From assembly GCA_963712065.1 (NCBI GenBank), contig CAVQGM010000001.1:434001-498000 (forward strand): 64,000 bases of DNA. The letters are read 5' to 3'. The stretch comes from CAVQGM01 sp963712065. GTDB lineage: Bacteria; Actinomycetota; Acidimicrobiia; Acidimicrobiales; Acidimicrobilacustridaceae. A program made the translations under genes and the position numbers. Numbering within the stretch: position 1 is the stretch's first letter; every line of letters starts with the position of its first letter. Shown here one piece after another: positions 32,924-40,992 of the stretch. The notes beneath the pieces were generated by a model. The model saw only the letters and a list, made by a program, of their open reading frames with translations, had not been told where the DNA came from and ran no database searches.

Positions 32924-34019
32924 GGGTTCCTCCTCGGGGAGCGGTCGAGGTCGAGCGAGTCGAAGGGGTCGAAGGAGTCGAGGGACCGGAGGGATCGGTG
33001 CCGAGCACGGCGGTGGCCACCCGCGCCCGGTGGTGGGCGGTGTCACCCCACGCCGGCGACAGGGCCCACACCCGCTTCAGCCACAGGTGCAGGTCGTACT
33101 CGACCGTGTAGCCGATGGCGCCGTGGCACTGCAGGGCGGTGCGGGCGGCCCGCTCGGCGGCGTCGCCGGCGAAGCACTTGGCCATCGACACGTCCCTCGA
33201 TGCCGTGTCGGCCCCGTTGGCCATGGCGTAGGCGGCGTGGTGCACGACCGGCTCGGCGAAGGCGAGCTGCAGGGCGGCGTCGGCCAGGTGGTGCTTGATG
33301 GCCTGGAAGCTACCCACCGGCACCCCGAACTGCTCGCGCTGCTTCACGTAGTCGACGGTGACCTCGAGCAGCTGCTGGGCCACGCCGACCAGTTGGGCGG
33401 CGGTGGCGAGGGCGCCCCGGTCGAGGGCACGGGCGACCGTCGCCTCGGCGTCGGCGCCGTCGGCGACCACCACCTCGGCGCTCGCGTCCCAGCTCACCGC
33501 CCCGAGTCGGCGGGCGCCGTCGACCGAGGGCTGCGCGACGACGGCGGCGTCGGTCCGGCGCACGGCGACGACCCGCCCGTCTCGCTCGGCCAGGAACAGA
33601 TCGGCGTACTCACCACCGGCGAAGAAGGGCGCTCCGCCGAGGGCCACCGAGACGATGAGGTCGCCGGCCGCGAGGCGGGGCAGCCACGCGGCGACCGCGG
33701 GCGGCGCGGCGTCGGCGGCCTCGGCGAGGAGCGGCGCGGCGACGGCGGTGGTCTCCACGATCGGCTCGGGCAGGGCGGCCCGACCGGTCTCCTGCAACAA
33801 CAGGACGAGATCGAGCTCGCCGAGGCCGAGACCCCCATGGTCCTCGGGGACGGTGAGGCCGACCACGCCCATCTCGGCGAGGGCCCGCCACACGTCGGGG
33901 TTGTGGCCGTCGTCGTCGACCCAGGCGTAGCGCACCGCCTCCGGCGGGCACTCCTTCTGCAGCAGGTCCTGCACGGCATCGCGGAACAGCAGCTGGTCGT
34001 CGGTGAAGGCGAAGCGCAC
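32916..34019 (-). CDS. Acyl-CoA dehydrogenase family protein (FadE32/FadE33-like partner subunit)
   Basis: 367 aa. N-terminal domain MRFAFTDDQLLFRDAVQDLL and VGLTVPEDHGGLGLGELDLVLLL; C-terminal domain with TVDYVKQREQFGVPVGSFQAIKHHLAD and CHGAIGYTVEYDLHLWLKR. The middle beta domain is short and poorly conserved, as in the partner subunits of the alpha2-beta2 acyl-CoA dehydrogenases used for steroids. The last 25 residues are a low-complexity Ser/Thr/Pro tail (PSGPSTPSTPSTRSTSTAP). It starts 4 nt after the fadE31-like gene, fitting a heteromeric enzyme. Confidence 0.88.
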   Translation of the reverse strand: MRFAFTDDQLLFRDAVQDLLQKECPPEAVRYAWVDDDGHNPDVWRALAEMGVVGLTVPEDHGGLGLGELDLVLLLQETGRAALPEPIVETTAVAAPLLAEAADAAPPAVAAWLPRLAAGDLIVSVALGGAPFFAGGEYADLFLAERDGRVVAVRRTDAAVVAQPSVDGARRLGAVSWDASAEVVVADGADAEATVARALDRGALATAAQLVGVAQQLLEVTVDYVKQREQFGVPVGSFQAIKHHLADAALQLAFAEPVVHHAAYAMANGADTASRDVSMAKCFAGDAAERAARTALQCHGAIGYTVEYDLHLWLKRVWALSPAWGDTAHHRARVATAVLGTDPSGPSTPSTPSTRSTSTAPRGGTRG

Positions 34020-34023
34020 GCCG

Positions 34024-35181
34024 CTACTTCCTCGGGAGGCCGAGCACGCGCTCGGCGACGATGTTGCGCTGGATCTCGTTGGTCCCCGCGTAGATCGGGC
34101 CCGAAAGCGAGAACTGCCAACCCTTCATCCACGCCCCGCCGTCGACGGCGGCCGGGGCGTCGCCGGTGAGCTCGCCGTGGGGGCCGAGCAGCCGCAACGC
34201 CGTCTCGTGCAGGTGCACGTCCATCTCCGACCACCACAGCTTGCTGAAGCTCGACTTGGCTCCGGGTGGGCGACCCTCGGCGATGTCGGTGACGTCGCGC
34301 AGCGTCGCCAGCCGGTAGGCCTCGGCCTCCATCCAGCCCTGCACGACGTCGTCGCGCACGGCGGGATCCGGGAACCGGTGGTACAGGTCGACCAGGCGGT
34401 CGGCGGTGGCGGTGAACCGACCCGGGCTGCGCAGCGTGAGCCCGCGCTCGGACGAGGTGGTGGCCATGGCCACACCCCAGCCCTGGTCGACGCCGCCGAG
34501 CACGCAGTCGTCGGGGACGAACACGTCCTCGAAGAAGACCTCGGCGAAGCCCTCGTCGCCGTCGAGGCGACCGACGCCGCGCACGGTGACGCCCTCGGCG
34601 TCGAGGGGCACCAGCAGGTAGGTCATCCCCCGGTGGCGCTCGGCCTCGGGGTCGGTGCGGAACAGCCCGAACAGCCAGTTGCAGAACGCGCCACGCGTCG
34701 TCCACGTCTTCTGACCGGTGATCAGCCAGCCGCCTCGCTCGTCGTCGCGGGCGGCCCGGCTGGAGATGCCGGCCAGGTCGCTGCCCGCATCGGGCTCGCT
34801 CCACCCCTGACACCACAGGTCGTCCGCCGCCGCCATGCGGGGCAGGAACCGGTCCTGCTGGTCGGGGGTGCCGAAGTCGAACAGGGTCGGCGCCAACAGG
34901 AAGATGCCGTTCTGGGTGACGCGCTGGGGCGCCCCCGCCCGGTAGTACTCCTCCTCGAAGATCAGCCACTCCCACAGCGAGGCGTCGCGCCCTCCGTAGG
35001 CCTCGGGCCACGACACCACCGACCACCGGGCCTCGAAGAGCAGCTTCTCCCACGCGAGGTGCAGGCCGAACCCCTCCCGGGTGTCACCGGAGGGCAGCGG
35101 CTCGGAGGGGACGTGCTCCTCGAGCCACGTGCGGCACTCGTCGCGGAAGTCGCGCTCGGCCGCGCTCCAGGTGAGGTCCAC
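34024..35181 (-). CDS. fadE31: Acyl-CoA dehydrogenase, FadE31-like
   Basis: 385 aa from GTG 35181 (VDLTWSAAERDFRDECRTWL). An upstream ATG at 35217 is in frame, but an operator palindrome (35191-35205) lies inside that stretch, so the GTG is preferred. FAD and substrate blocks: WCQGWSEPDAGSDLAGI, TGQKTWTTRGAF, SSERGLTLRSPGRF and the C-terminal GPIYAGTNEIQRNIVAERVLGLPR. Similarity to mycobacterial FadE31 (Rv3562) is strong over these stretches. The operon continues with a second acyl-CoA dehydrogenase and fadA6, consistent with a beta-oxidation-like round in HIP degradation. Confidence 0.9.
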   Translation of the reverse strand: MDLTWSAAERDFRDECRTWLEEHVPSEPLPSGDTREGFGLHLAWEKLLFEARWSVVSWPEAYGGRDASLWEWLIFEEEYYRAGAPQRVTQNGIFLLAPTLFDFGTPDQQDRFLPRMAAADDLWCQGWSEPDAGSDLAGISSRAARDDERGGWLITGQKTWTTRGAFCNWLFGLFRTDPEAERHRGMTYLLVPLDAEGVTVRGVGRLDGDEGFAEVFFEDVFVPDDCVLGGVDQGWGVAMATTSSERGLTLRSPGRFTATADRLVDLYHRFPDPAVRDDVVQGWMEAEAYRLATLRDVTDIAEGRPPGAKSSFSKLWWSEMDVHLHETALRLLGPHGELTGDAPAAVDGGAWMKGWQFSLSGPIYAGTNEIQRNIVAERVLGLPRK

Positions 35182-35190
35182 GGGCAGAGC

Positions 35191-35205
35191 CTGACGCGCC
35201 GTCAG
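35191..35205. promoter_or_regulatory. CTGACG-N3-CGTCAG operator, site 3
   Basis: Perfect arms around CGC, 10-24 nt upstream of the GTG of the fadE31-like gene. Confidence 0.65.
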
Positions 35206-35285
35206 ATGGGACGGCAAACCGGGCCGGCGCGGTCAGGGGATGCCGTCACCGCCGCCCGGAGGGGCCGCGACCGGACCGTCGGCAG

Positions 35286-35306
35286 AATCTGACGGTCCGT
35301 CAGATT
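35286..35306. promoter_or_regulatory. Extended 21-nt CTGACG-type operator, site 4
   Basis: The strongest site: perfect 9-nt arms AATCTGACG and CGTCAGATT around GTC. It lies 63-83 nt upstream of the amidohydrolase start (35369) and 105 nt from the fadE31-like start on the other strand. Confidence 0.7.
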
Positions 35307-35368
35307 CGTCGCTAGGATTCCCCTCACCGCCGAGGCCGATGGCGGCCCGGACCCGTGGGAGGACCCCC

Positions 35369-36604
35369 GTGACCATCACCGCCCCCGACCCGACCCCGAC
35401 GGGCCAGCGCCGTGAGCTGCCGAAGATCGTCAGCGTCGACGACCACGTCATCGAGCCGCCCGACGTGTGGCAGAACCGGCTGCCGGCGAAGTACCGCGAG
35501 GTCGGCCCCCGCATCGAGCGCAAGCGGGTCAAGAACCTGCAGTTCAACGGCACCACCTACACCTTCGACCTCGACCCCGAGGGTCGCGAGGCCGACTTCT
35601 GGGTGTACGAGGACCTGATCGTCCCCCACCGGCGCATCATCGCCGCCGTCGGCTATCCCAAGGACGAGGTCACGCTGACGCCCATCACCTACGACGAGAT
35701 GCGGCCCGGCTGCTACGACCAGGCGGCCCGCCTGGAGGACATGGACGTCAACTGGGTCGAGGCCTCGCTCTCGTTCCCGACCTTCCCCCGCTTCTGCGGC
35801 CAGACCTTCCTCGAGGCCAAGGATCGTGAGCTCGCCATGCTGTGCGTGCGGGCCTACAACGACTGGATGATCGAGGAGTGGTCGGGCGGCACCGGCGGCC
35901 GCCTCGTGCCGCTCACGATCGTGCCCCTGTGGGACGCCCAGCTCGCCGCCGACGAGGTGCGCCGCAGCGCCGAGCGCGGGGTGCACGCGGTGTGCTTCAG
36001 CGAGATCCCGTACCACCTCGGCCTGCCGAGCGTGCACGACAAGGACCACTACTGGGACCCGTTCTTCCAGGCGTGCGCCGAAACCGACACCGTCGTGTGC
36101 ATGCACATCGGTTCGTCGTCGAAGATGCCGGCCACCTCGCCCGACGCCCCGGCCTCGGTCCAGGCGACCCTCAGCTTCAACAACGCCATGGGCTCGCTGT
36201 CGGACTTCCTCTTCTCCGGGGTGCTGGTGCGCCACCCCGACCTCAAGCTGGCCTACAGCGAGGGCCAGATCGGCTGGCTGCCCTACATCCTCGAACGGGC
36301 CGACGACGTGTGGAACCAGTTCCGGGGCTGGGCCTTCGACCGGTCGCTGGTGCCCGACCCGCCATCCACCTACTACCGCCGCCAGGTCTACGGCTGCTTC
36401 TTCCGGGACAGCCACGGCATCAAGTCCCTCGACGACATCGGGGTCGACAACGTCACCTTCGAGACCGACTACCCCCACTCCGACTCGACGTGGCCCGACA
36501 CCAAGGAGATCGCCGAGGAGATGTTCGCCGGCCTCGACGACGAGACCGTCTACAAGATCGTGCGGGGCAACGCCATCCGCATGCTCAGCCTCGACCTCGA
36601 CTGA
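35369..36604 (+). CDS. Amidohydrolase family protein, copy 2
   Basis: 411 aa from GTG 35369, which has GGGAGGA 5 nt upstream; an ATG at 35339 lacks such a site. DxH metal motif in SVDDHVIEPPDVWQ, HIGSSSKMPATSPDAP, and ETDYPHSDSTWPDTKE, as in the amidohydrolase_2 (PF04909) decarboxylase/hydrolase group. It is a close paralogue of the protein at 7161-8366. It is divergent from the fadE31 operon with two CTGACG-type palindromes between them, so it is likely co-regulated with steroid-ring genes, whereas the other copy sits behind a KstR-like site. Substrate unknown. Confidence 0.88.
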   Translation: MTITAPDPTPTGQRRELPKIVSVDDHVIEPPDVWQNRLPAKYREVGPRIERKRVKNLQFNGTTYTFDLDPEGREADFWVYEDLIVPHRRIIAAVGYPKDEVTLTPITYDEMRPGCYDQAARLEDMDVNWVEASLSFPTFPRFCGQTFLEAKDRELAMLCVRAYNDWMIEEWSGGTGGRLVPLTIVPLWDAQLAADEVRRSAERGVHAVCFSEIPYHLGLPSVHDKDHYWDPFFQACAETDTVVCMHIGSSSKMPATSPDAPASVQATLSFNNAMGSLSDFLFSGVLVRHPDLKLAYSEGQIGWLPYILERADDVWNQFRGWAFDRSLVPDPPSTYYRRQVYGCFFRDSHGIKSLDDIGVDNVTFETDYPHSDSTWPDTKEIAEEMFAGLDDETVYKIVRGNAIRMLSLDLD

Positions 36605-36618
36605 TCACCCAACCCTCG

Positions 36619-36666
36619 TTCTGGTGTGAGAAGTGGTCGCTGAAGCGACCATTTCTCACACCAGAA
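36619..36666. terminator. Long near-perfect hairpin, family TTCTGGTGTGA (copy 1)
   Basis: A 23-bp stem with one G-T wobble and a 2-nt (effectively 4-nt) loop: outer arms TTCTGGTGTGAGAA and TTCTCACACCAGAA, inner TGGTCGCT and AGCGACCA. It begins 14 nt after the amidohydrolase stop. A second element with the same outer arm is at 46013-46066. Terminator or repeated palindromic element. Confidence 0.6.
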
Positions 36667-36710
36667 GCCGATCGCGGGGCGTCGGACCGCCGTGTGGTGG
36701 ACTGCGTCCC

Positions 36711-37202
36711 ATGAGCTTCGGCGACGAGATCCACGCCTTCCGCCTCCTGGTCGACCAGCAGGTCATCCGCGATCTCCTGCTCCAGTACTTCGTGCACGTC
36801 GACCGCCGGGAGTGGGCGCCGGTGAAGGCCGTGTTCGTGCCCGGCACTCTGGTCGACTACAGCGCCCTGATGCCGATCGGCGACGCGGTGCCGGCCGAGG
36901 AGGTCGTCGAACGCATCGCCCAGGCCATCGAGCTCTACTCGGTGACCGTCCACCAGATGGGCAACTGCGAGGTGCACGTCCGCGGCGACGAGGCCCGCAG
37001 CGAGACCTGGATCACCGCCCACCACGTCTACGCCGACCCCACCCGGAACGACGGCCGGCTCCCGATCGCCGGCCTCCGCTACCAGGACGGGTGGGTCCGC
37101 ACCGACGACGGCTGGCGCATCCGCTCCCGCACGGCGTTCACCGACTGGCGCGCCTGGTGGGACCCCCGCACCCCCACCTACGTCGACGGCAAGCACCAGT
37201 GA
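36711..37202 (+). CDS. SnoaL-like (NTF2 fold) protein
   Basis: 163 aa from ATG 36711 (MSFGDEIHAFRLLVDQQVIR); an in-frame ATG at 36633 lies within the hairpin and is rejected. SnoaL_4-type features: RDLLLQYFVHVDRREWAPVKAVFVPGTLVDYSA, then VTVHQMGNCEVHVRGDEARSETWITAHHVY, then RTDDGWRIRSRTAFTDW. Such proteins include aromatic-ring dioxygenase small-subunit relatives and ketosteroid isomerase or dehydratase-like enzymes; no catalytic residue can be assigned. It follows the amidohydrolase on the same strand after a strong hairpin. Confidence 0.83.
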   Translation: MSFGDEIHAFRLLVDQQVIRDLLLQYFVHVDRREWAPVKAVFVPGTLVDYSALMPIGDAVPAEEVVERIAQAIELYSVTVHQMGNCEVHVRGDEARSETWITAHHVYADPTRNDGRLPIAGLRYQDGWVRTDDGWRIRSRTAFTDWRAWWDPRTPTYVDGKHQ

Positions 37203-37207
37203 GCACC

Positions 37208-37248
37208 CGTGCGTGTCCGCCCACGTCACGTGTGGGCGGATACGCACG
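37208..37248. repeat. Inverted repeat, family TGCGT/CCCAC (copy C)
   Basis: A 17-bp stem with one G-T wobble: CGTGCGTGTCCGCCCAC against GTGGGCGGATACGCACG with a 7-nt loop. It sits 6 nt after the SnoaL-like gene stop and shares its arm pattern with the two elements at 15.8-15.9 kb. Confidence 0.75.
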
Positions 37249-37314
37249 CGACGTCGGGGCCGGGGACGCGTGCGGAACGGGCGACACGCGAGGTCGGTGG
37301 ATACGCACGCGACG
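37238..37314. repeat. Direct repeat of GGATACGCACGCGACG
   Basis: The 16-nt sequence occurs at 37238-37253 (right arm of the inverted repeat) and again at 37299-37314. The second copy looks like a remnant of another element of the family. Confidence 0.75.
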
Positions 37315-37328
37315 GGGCGGACGGGCCG

Positions 37329-38384
37329 TCAGGCGCCGAGGCGCTTGAGGGTCTGCTCGGCCTCGTCGACGATGCGGGCCAGCAGATCGGCCACCGTCGG
37401 CAGGTCGTCGATGACCCCGATGCCCTGCCCGGTCGGCAGGATGCCCACCTCGGGACGGCCGTCGACCATCGTCGCCTTGATGAGCATCGGGGCGTTGGCG
37501 GCCATGGCCAGCTGGCTCCAGGTGAGGTCCTGGTTGCGCTTCATGGCCAGGCCCTCGGTGACCAGGTCCTTGTAGGAGGTGCCGGTGAGCTTGCGGAACT
37601 CGAGGGCGTTCTTGAGCGCCTTGGGGAACCGGGTGAGCGCCGACGCCCTCTCGATCTCGTCGACCACCTCGGTGCGGATGACCCGCTGCGGGTACCCATC
37701 GATGGCCTTGGTGACGACGGTGTCGTTGACCGACTTGCCGAGGTAGATCTCCTTGACCGCGTCGGGCACCGTCGAGTCGCGGGTGAGCAGGAAGCGGGTG
37801 CCCATGGCCACGCCCTCGGCCCCCCAGGCGAGGGCGGCGACGAGGCCCCGCCCGTCGGTGAACCCGCCGGCGCCGAGCACCGGGATGTCGACGGTCTCGA
37901 CGACCTGCGGGAGCAGCAGGGACGTGGGCACCGACCCGGTGTGTCCGCCGCCCTCGGCGCCCTGGGCGATGACGGCGTCCACGCCCCACTCGGCGACCTT
38001 CTCGGCGTGGCGGCGAGCCCCGACGGTCGGCATGGTCACGACGCCGGCGTCCTTGAGCCGGCTGATGGTGTCGCGCGACGGGGCCTGGGCGAAGCTCGCC
38101 ACCCGCACGCCCTCGCGGATGAGGAGGGTCAGCCGGTCGTCGATGTCGGGCTGGTCGGCGCGGAGGTTGACGCCGAACGGCTTGTCGGTGCGGTCCTTGA
38201 CCTCGGCGATGGCCCGCCGCAGCTCGTCGTAGGTCATCGTCGCCGAGGCGATGATGCCCAGGCCGCCGGCGCTGCTCGTGGCCGCGGTCAGGCGGGCCCC
38301 GGCCACCCAGCCCATGCCGGTCTGCACGATCGGGTAGTCGACCCCGAACAGGTCGCAGGCCCGGGTGTGGAGGGCGGGGTGCAC
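37329..38384 (-). CDS. ipdC: Nitronate monooxygenase-family flavoprotein, IpdC-like
   Basis: 351 aa from GTG 38384, five bases downstream of the CoA-transferase stop in its original frame. The open frame extends to 38525 only because frameshifts let the C-terminus of ipdB read into it. FMN barrel features: PIVQTGMGWVAGARLTAATSSAGGLGIIAS, QGAEGGGHTGSVPTSLLLPQV, VLGAGGFTDGRGLVAALAWGAEGVAMGTRF. The order echA20, ipdA, ipdB, then this gene is that of M. tuberculosis Rv3550-Rv3553, where IpdC is a flavin-dependent oxidoreductase acting on a CoA ester in HIP ring degradation. Confidence 0.88.
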   Translation of the reverse strand: MHPALHTRACDLFGVDYPIVQTGMGWVAGARLTAATSSAGGLGIIASATMTYDELRRAIAEVKDRTDKPFGVNLRADQPDIDDRLTLLIREGVRVASFAQAPSRDTISRLKDAGVVTMPTVGARRHAEKVAEWGVDAVIAQGAEGGGHTGSVPTSLLLPQVVETVDIPVLGAGGFTDGRGLVAALAWGAEGVAMGTRFLLTRDSTVPDAVKEIYLGKSVNDTVVTKAIDGYPQRVIRTEVVDEIERASALTRFPKALKNALEFRKLTGTSYKDLVTEGLAMKRNQDLTWSQLAMAANAPMLIKATMVDGRPEVGILPTGQGIGVIDDLPTVADLLARIVDEAEQTLKRLGA

Positions 38385-38386
38385 GG

Positions 38387-39178
38387 TCAGTTCCTGACCT
38401 CTGCGGAGCGGGCGCCCGTTCGGGTCGATGACCTCGCGGATGAGGTGCAGCTCCTCGGCGGTGGGCAGCCGGGACTCGTCGACGTCGTCGGGGACGACCA
38501 GCTCGAAGCCGGTCGCCTCGACCACCTCGTCGATCGGTGACGCCGGGGTGCACCGACCGCACCCGCATGCGGTGATCGGGGGTCTCGAAGTCGAACACGC
38601 CGAGGTTGCTCACCACCCGGCGGATCTCGTGGAACCGCGAGCGCCTCGGGCCCGAGCTCGGCGGCCCGGTCGTAGCCGACGCCGCTCACCACGTCGACGG
38701 CCTCGACGAACGACTTGGGCGTGTGGTTCGGCACCCAGTAGCTGGTCGTGTGGTTGATGGTGTTCCCCGGCGCCCCGCGGAAGCCGAGCAGCTGGGCCTT
38801 GGGCCGGTGCCAGTCACCGATGCAGGCGATGTTCTGGTTGCCGTACCGGTCGACCTGGCTGGCGCCCATCATCACGTGACGTCGGCCGTTCCAGAGCACG
38901 GTGAACATCTGCGGGTACGGGTTCCAGGTCTCGACCACGCAGTCGATCTCGAGCCGTCCCTCGTCGGAGCGGTACGGGTTGACGCCGGGGGCGAGGGTCG
39001 ACGCGGTGAACGTGGCGAAGCCATCGGTCATCACCAGGTCGGGCTCGAAGGTCTCGCGGGCCAGGCGGCCACCGATCATCGGGATCGTGCCGATGGGGTT
39101 GCACAGCCGCTCGCCGTCCCCGCGGAACGCCTCGGCCACGGCGACCACGCACACCTCGGCTCGCGTCACGTCGCTCAT
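38387..39178 (-). pseudogene. ipdB: CoA-transferase family beta subunit, IpdB-like, with three frameshifts
   Basis: Starts at ATG 39178, overlapping the ipdA stop by 4 nt (ATGA). The first 180 residues are intact (AEVCVVAVAEAFRGDGERLC, DGFATFTAST, MMGASQVDRYGNQNIACIGD, NHTTSYWVPNHTPKSFV). The frame then changes three times: near 38631-38645, near 38552 and near 38410. In each case one surplus base is the simplest cause. Joining the frames gives VSNLGVFDFETPDHRMRV, DEVVEATGFELVVPDD and LHLIREVIDPNG, ending at the stop 38387: about 262 aa in all. IpdAB hydrolyses steroid ring C in mycobacteria. Either a dead gene or three indel errors. Confidence 0.85.
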
Positions 39179-40062
39179 CCCTGTTCCCCCTGCCACTGCT
39201 CGACCGCGGTCCGGTAGGCGCCCTCGTCGCCGTCGAGGAACCGGGTGCGGAACTCGTCCCACGCCTCCGGCGACGATGCGGTCGCGGCGTAGAGCTTCTG
39301 GAACGCCTCGTCGCGGCCGTAGTCGGGCGGGCACTCGGTGAAGTGGGCGCCGCCGGGCGCCTCGATCACGCCGGTCACGTGCATCCGGCTGATCCGCTGG
39401 GTGGTGACGGGGCCGTGCTCGGGGAAGTCCTCGGTGGGGATCACCTGCTCGCACGACACGAAGGTGCGCTCGGCGGCCAGGGCGAACCAGTCGTCCATGT
39501 AGAGGTCGGGGCCGAGGAACTGGGCGTTGCCGGCCCGGTCGGCCCGGTTCTGGTGGACGAACGCCACGTCGAGGGGCAGCGCCGGCATGGCCACGACCTC
39601 TTCGGGAGCCGACCCGTCGGGCCCGGGATACGGCGACACCACCGTGCGGATCTCGGGCATCACCCGGAGCAGATCGGAGCCGAGACCGGCCCGGGTGGGC
39701 AGGAACGGCACCCGCCACGCCGCCGCCATCAGCCCGAGCATCAGCATCCCCTCGTCGAGCTCCATGGCCTCGACGGCCCCGTTCTGGCGGGCGGCCCGGA
39801 AGTGGGGTTCGAGCGGGATCGAGTCGAGGGACACGAAGCCGTACACCGCCTTGCGGACCTTCCCCGCGGCGCACAACAGACCCACGTCGGGGCCGCCGTA
39901 GGAGACGACGGTCAGATCCTTCACCGGCGAACGGAGGATGGCCCGCACGACCGACATGGGCTTGCGGCGCGACCCCCAGCCGCCGATGCCGACGGTCATG
40001 CCGTCGCGAAGCTCGGCGACGGCTTCGTCCTCGGTCGTGCGCTTGTCCGGTACCGACGGCAC
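39175..40062 (-). CDS. ipdA: CoA-transferase family alpha subunit, IpdA-like
   Basis: 295 aa from GTG 40062, with GAGAGGGGAG about 6 nt upstream on its strand. Type I CoA-transferase fold: LRDGMTVGIGGWGSRRKPMSVVRAIL, VVSYGGPDVGLLCAAGKVRKAVYGFVSLD, and LPLDVAFVHQNRADRAGNAQFLGPDLYMDDWFALAA. In mycobacteria IpdA and IpdB form a heterotetramer that does not transfer CoA but hydrolytically opens ring C of a steroid-derived CoA ester. The 34-nt gap from echA20 and the 4-nt overlap with ipdB make this one operon. Confidence 0.92.
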   Translation of the reverse strand: MPSVPDKRTTEDEAVAELRDGMTVGIGGWGSRRKPMSVVRAILRSPVKDLTVVSYGGPDVGLLCAAGKVRKAVYGFVSLDSIPLEPHFRAARQNGAVEAMELDEGMLMLGLMAAAWRVPFLPTRAGLGSDLLRVMPEIRTVVSPYPGPDGSAPEEVVAMPALPLDVAFVHQNRADRAGNAQFLGPDLYMDDWFALAAERTFVSCEQVIPTEDFPEHGPVTTQRISRMHVTGVIEAPGGAHFTECPPDYGRDEAFQKLYAATASSPEAWDEFRTRFLDGDEGAYRTAVEQWQGEQG

Positions 40063-40096
40063 CTTCGCTCCCCTCTCCGTGTCGCGTCGGACGCGA

Positions 40097-40855
40097 CTAC
40101 TCGTCGAACTCGGCGTCGCGCTTCTCGACGAAGGCGTCGCGTGCCTCGTCGGCCACACCGGCGAGGTTGAGCTCGAAGGTGAACCCCTGCTCGAAGCGGT
40201 AGCTGCGCTTCACGTCCCAGAGGTCGATGCCGTTGAGCGACTCCTTGGCCGCCCGGATGACCGTGCCGCTCTTGTTGGCGATCTCGCGGGCCACCTCCAG
40301 CGCCGCCGGTCGCAGCTCGTCGCGGGGCACGACCTTCAGCACCGAGCCGTAGTGGTGCAGCTCGTCGGCCGTGGCCACGGCCGCCGTGTAGACCATCGCC
40401 CGCATCTTGTGCTGCGGCACCAGGCGGGCCAGGTGGGTGGCGGCGCCGAGGGCACCGCGGTCGACCTCGGGCAGGCCGAAGGTCGCGTCGTCGGAGGCGA
40501 CGATGATGTCGGCGTTGCCGACGAGCCCGATGCCGCCGCCCAGGCAGAAGCCGTTGACCGCGGCGATCACCGGCACGGCGCACTCGTAGACGGCGGCGAA
40601 GGCCGCGTAGCACCCGCGGTTGGCGCCGATGAGGGCGTCGAAGCCCTCGGACGCCTGCATCTCCTTGATGTCGACGCCGGCGTTGAATCCCCGGCCCTCG
40701 GCCCGGAGGATGGCGGCGCGCACCGACCGATCGTCGCCGACCTCGCGCAGGACGTCGGCCAGCTCGAACCAGCCGGCGACCGTCAGCGCGTTGACCGGCG
40801 GGTTGTCCATGACGACCTCGGCGATGCCGTCCTGGATCATGGCGGTGATGCCCAT
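40097..40855 (-). CDS. echA20: Enoyl-CoA hydratase/isomerase family protein, EchA20-like
   Basis: 252 aa from ATG 40855 (MGITAMIQDGIAEVVMDNPP); the longer open frame crosses the divergent promoter. Crotonase features: oxyanion-hole segments GRGFNAGVDIKEM and NGFCLGGGIGLVGNADIIVAS, then ATFGLPEVDRGALGAATHLARLV. The match to mycobacterial EchA20 is supported by position, first gene of echA20-ipdA-ipdB-ipdC, and by the GVDIKEMQASEGF wording. EchA20 opens ring D by hydrolysis in HIP degradation. Upstream there is only a half-site of the CTGACG motif (40915-40920). Confidence 0.92.
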   Translation of the reverse strand: MGITAMIQDGIAEVVMDNPPVNALTVAGWFELADVLREVGDDRSVRAAILRAEGRGFNAGVDIKEMQASEGFDALIGANRGCYAAFAAVYECAVPVIAAVNGFCLGGGIGLVGNADIIVASDDATFGLPEVDRGALGAATHLARLVPQHKMRAMVYTAAVATADELHHYGSVLKVVPRDELRPAALEVAREIANKSGTVIRAAKESLNGIDLWDVKRSYRFEQGFTFELNLAGVADEARDAFVEKRDAEFDE

Positions 40856-40992
40856 CGAGCCCCGCGTCCCCCGTCTCTGGGTGCCCCGCGCTCCGCCGCT
40901 CGGGCGGGGTGAGGCGTCAGCTCCGGTGTGGCAAGGTAGGCGATCCCACCACCCCGTGCGAATCCCGCCCCTCCCCGGACCACCCACGCCCG

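Noticed and set aside
37329..38525. A fusion of the IpdB C-terminus to the nitronate monooxygenase-like protein
   Set aside because: The fusion arises from frameshifts inside ipdB. In the repaired frame ipdB stops at 38387 and ipdC starts at GTG 38384.
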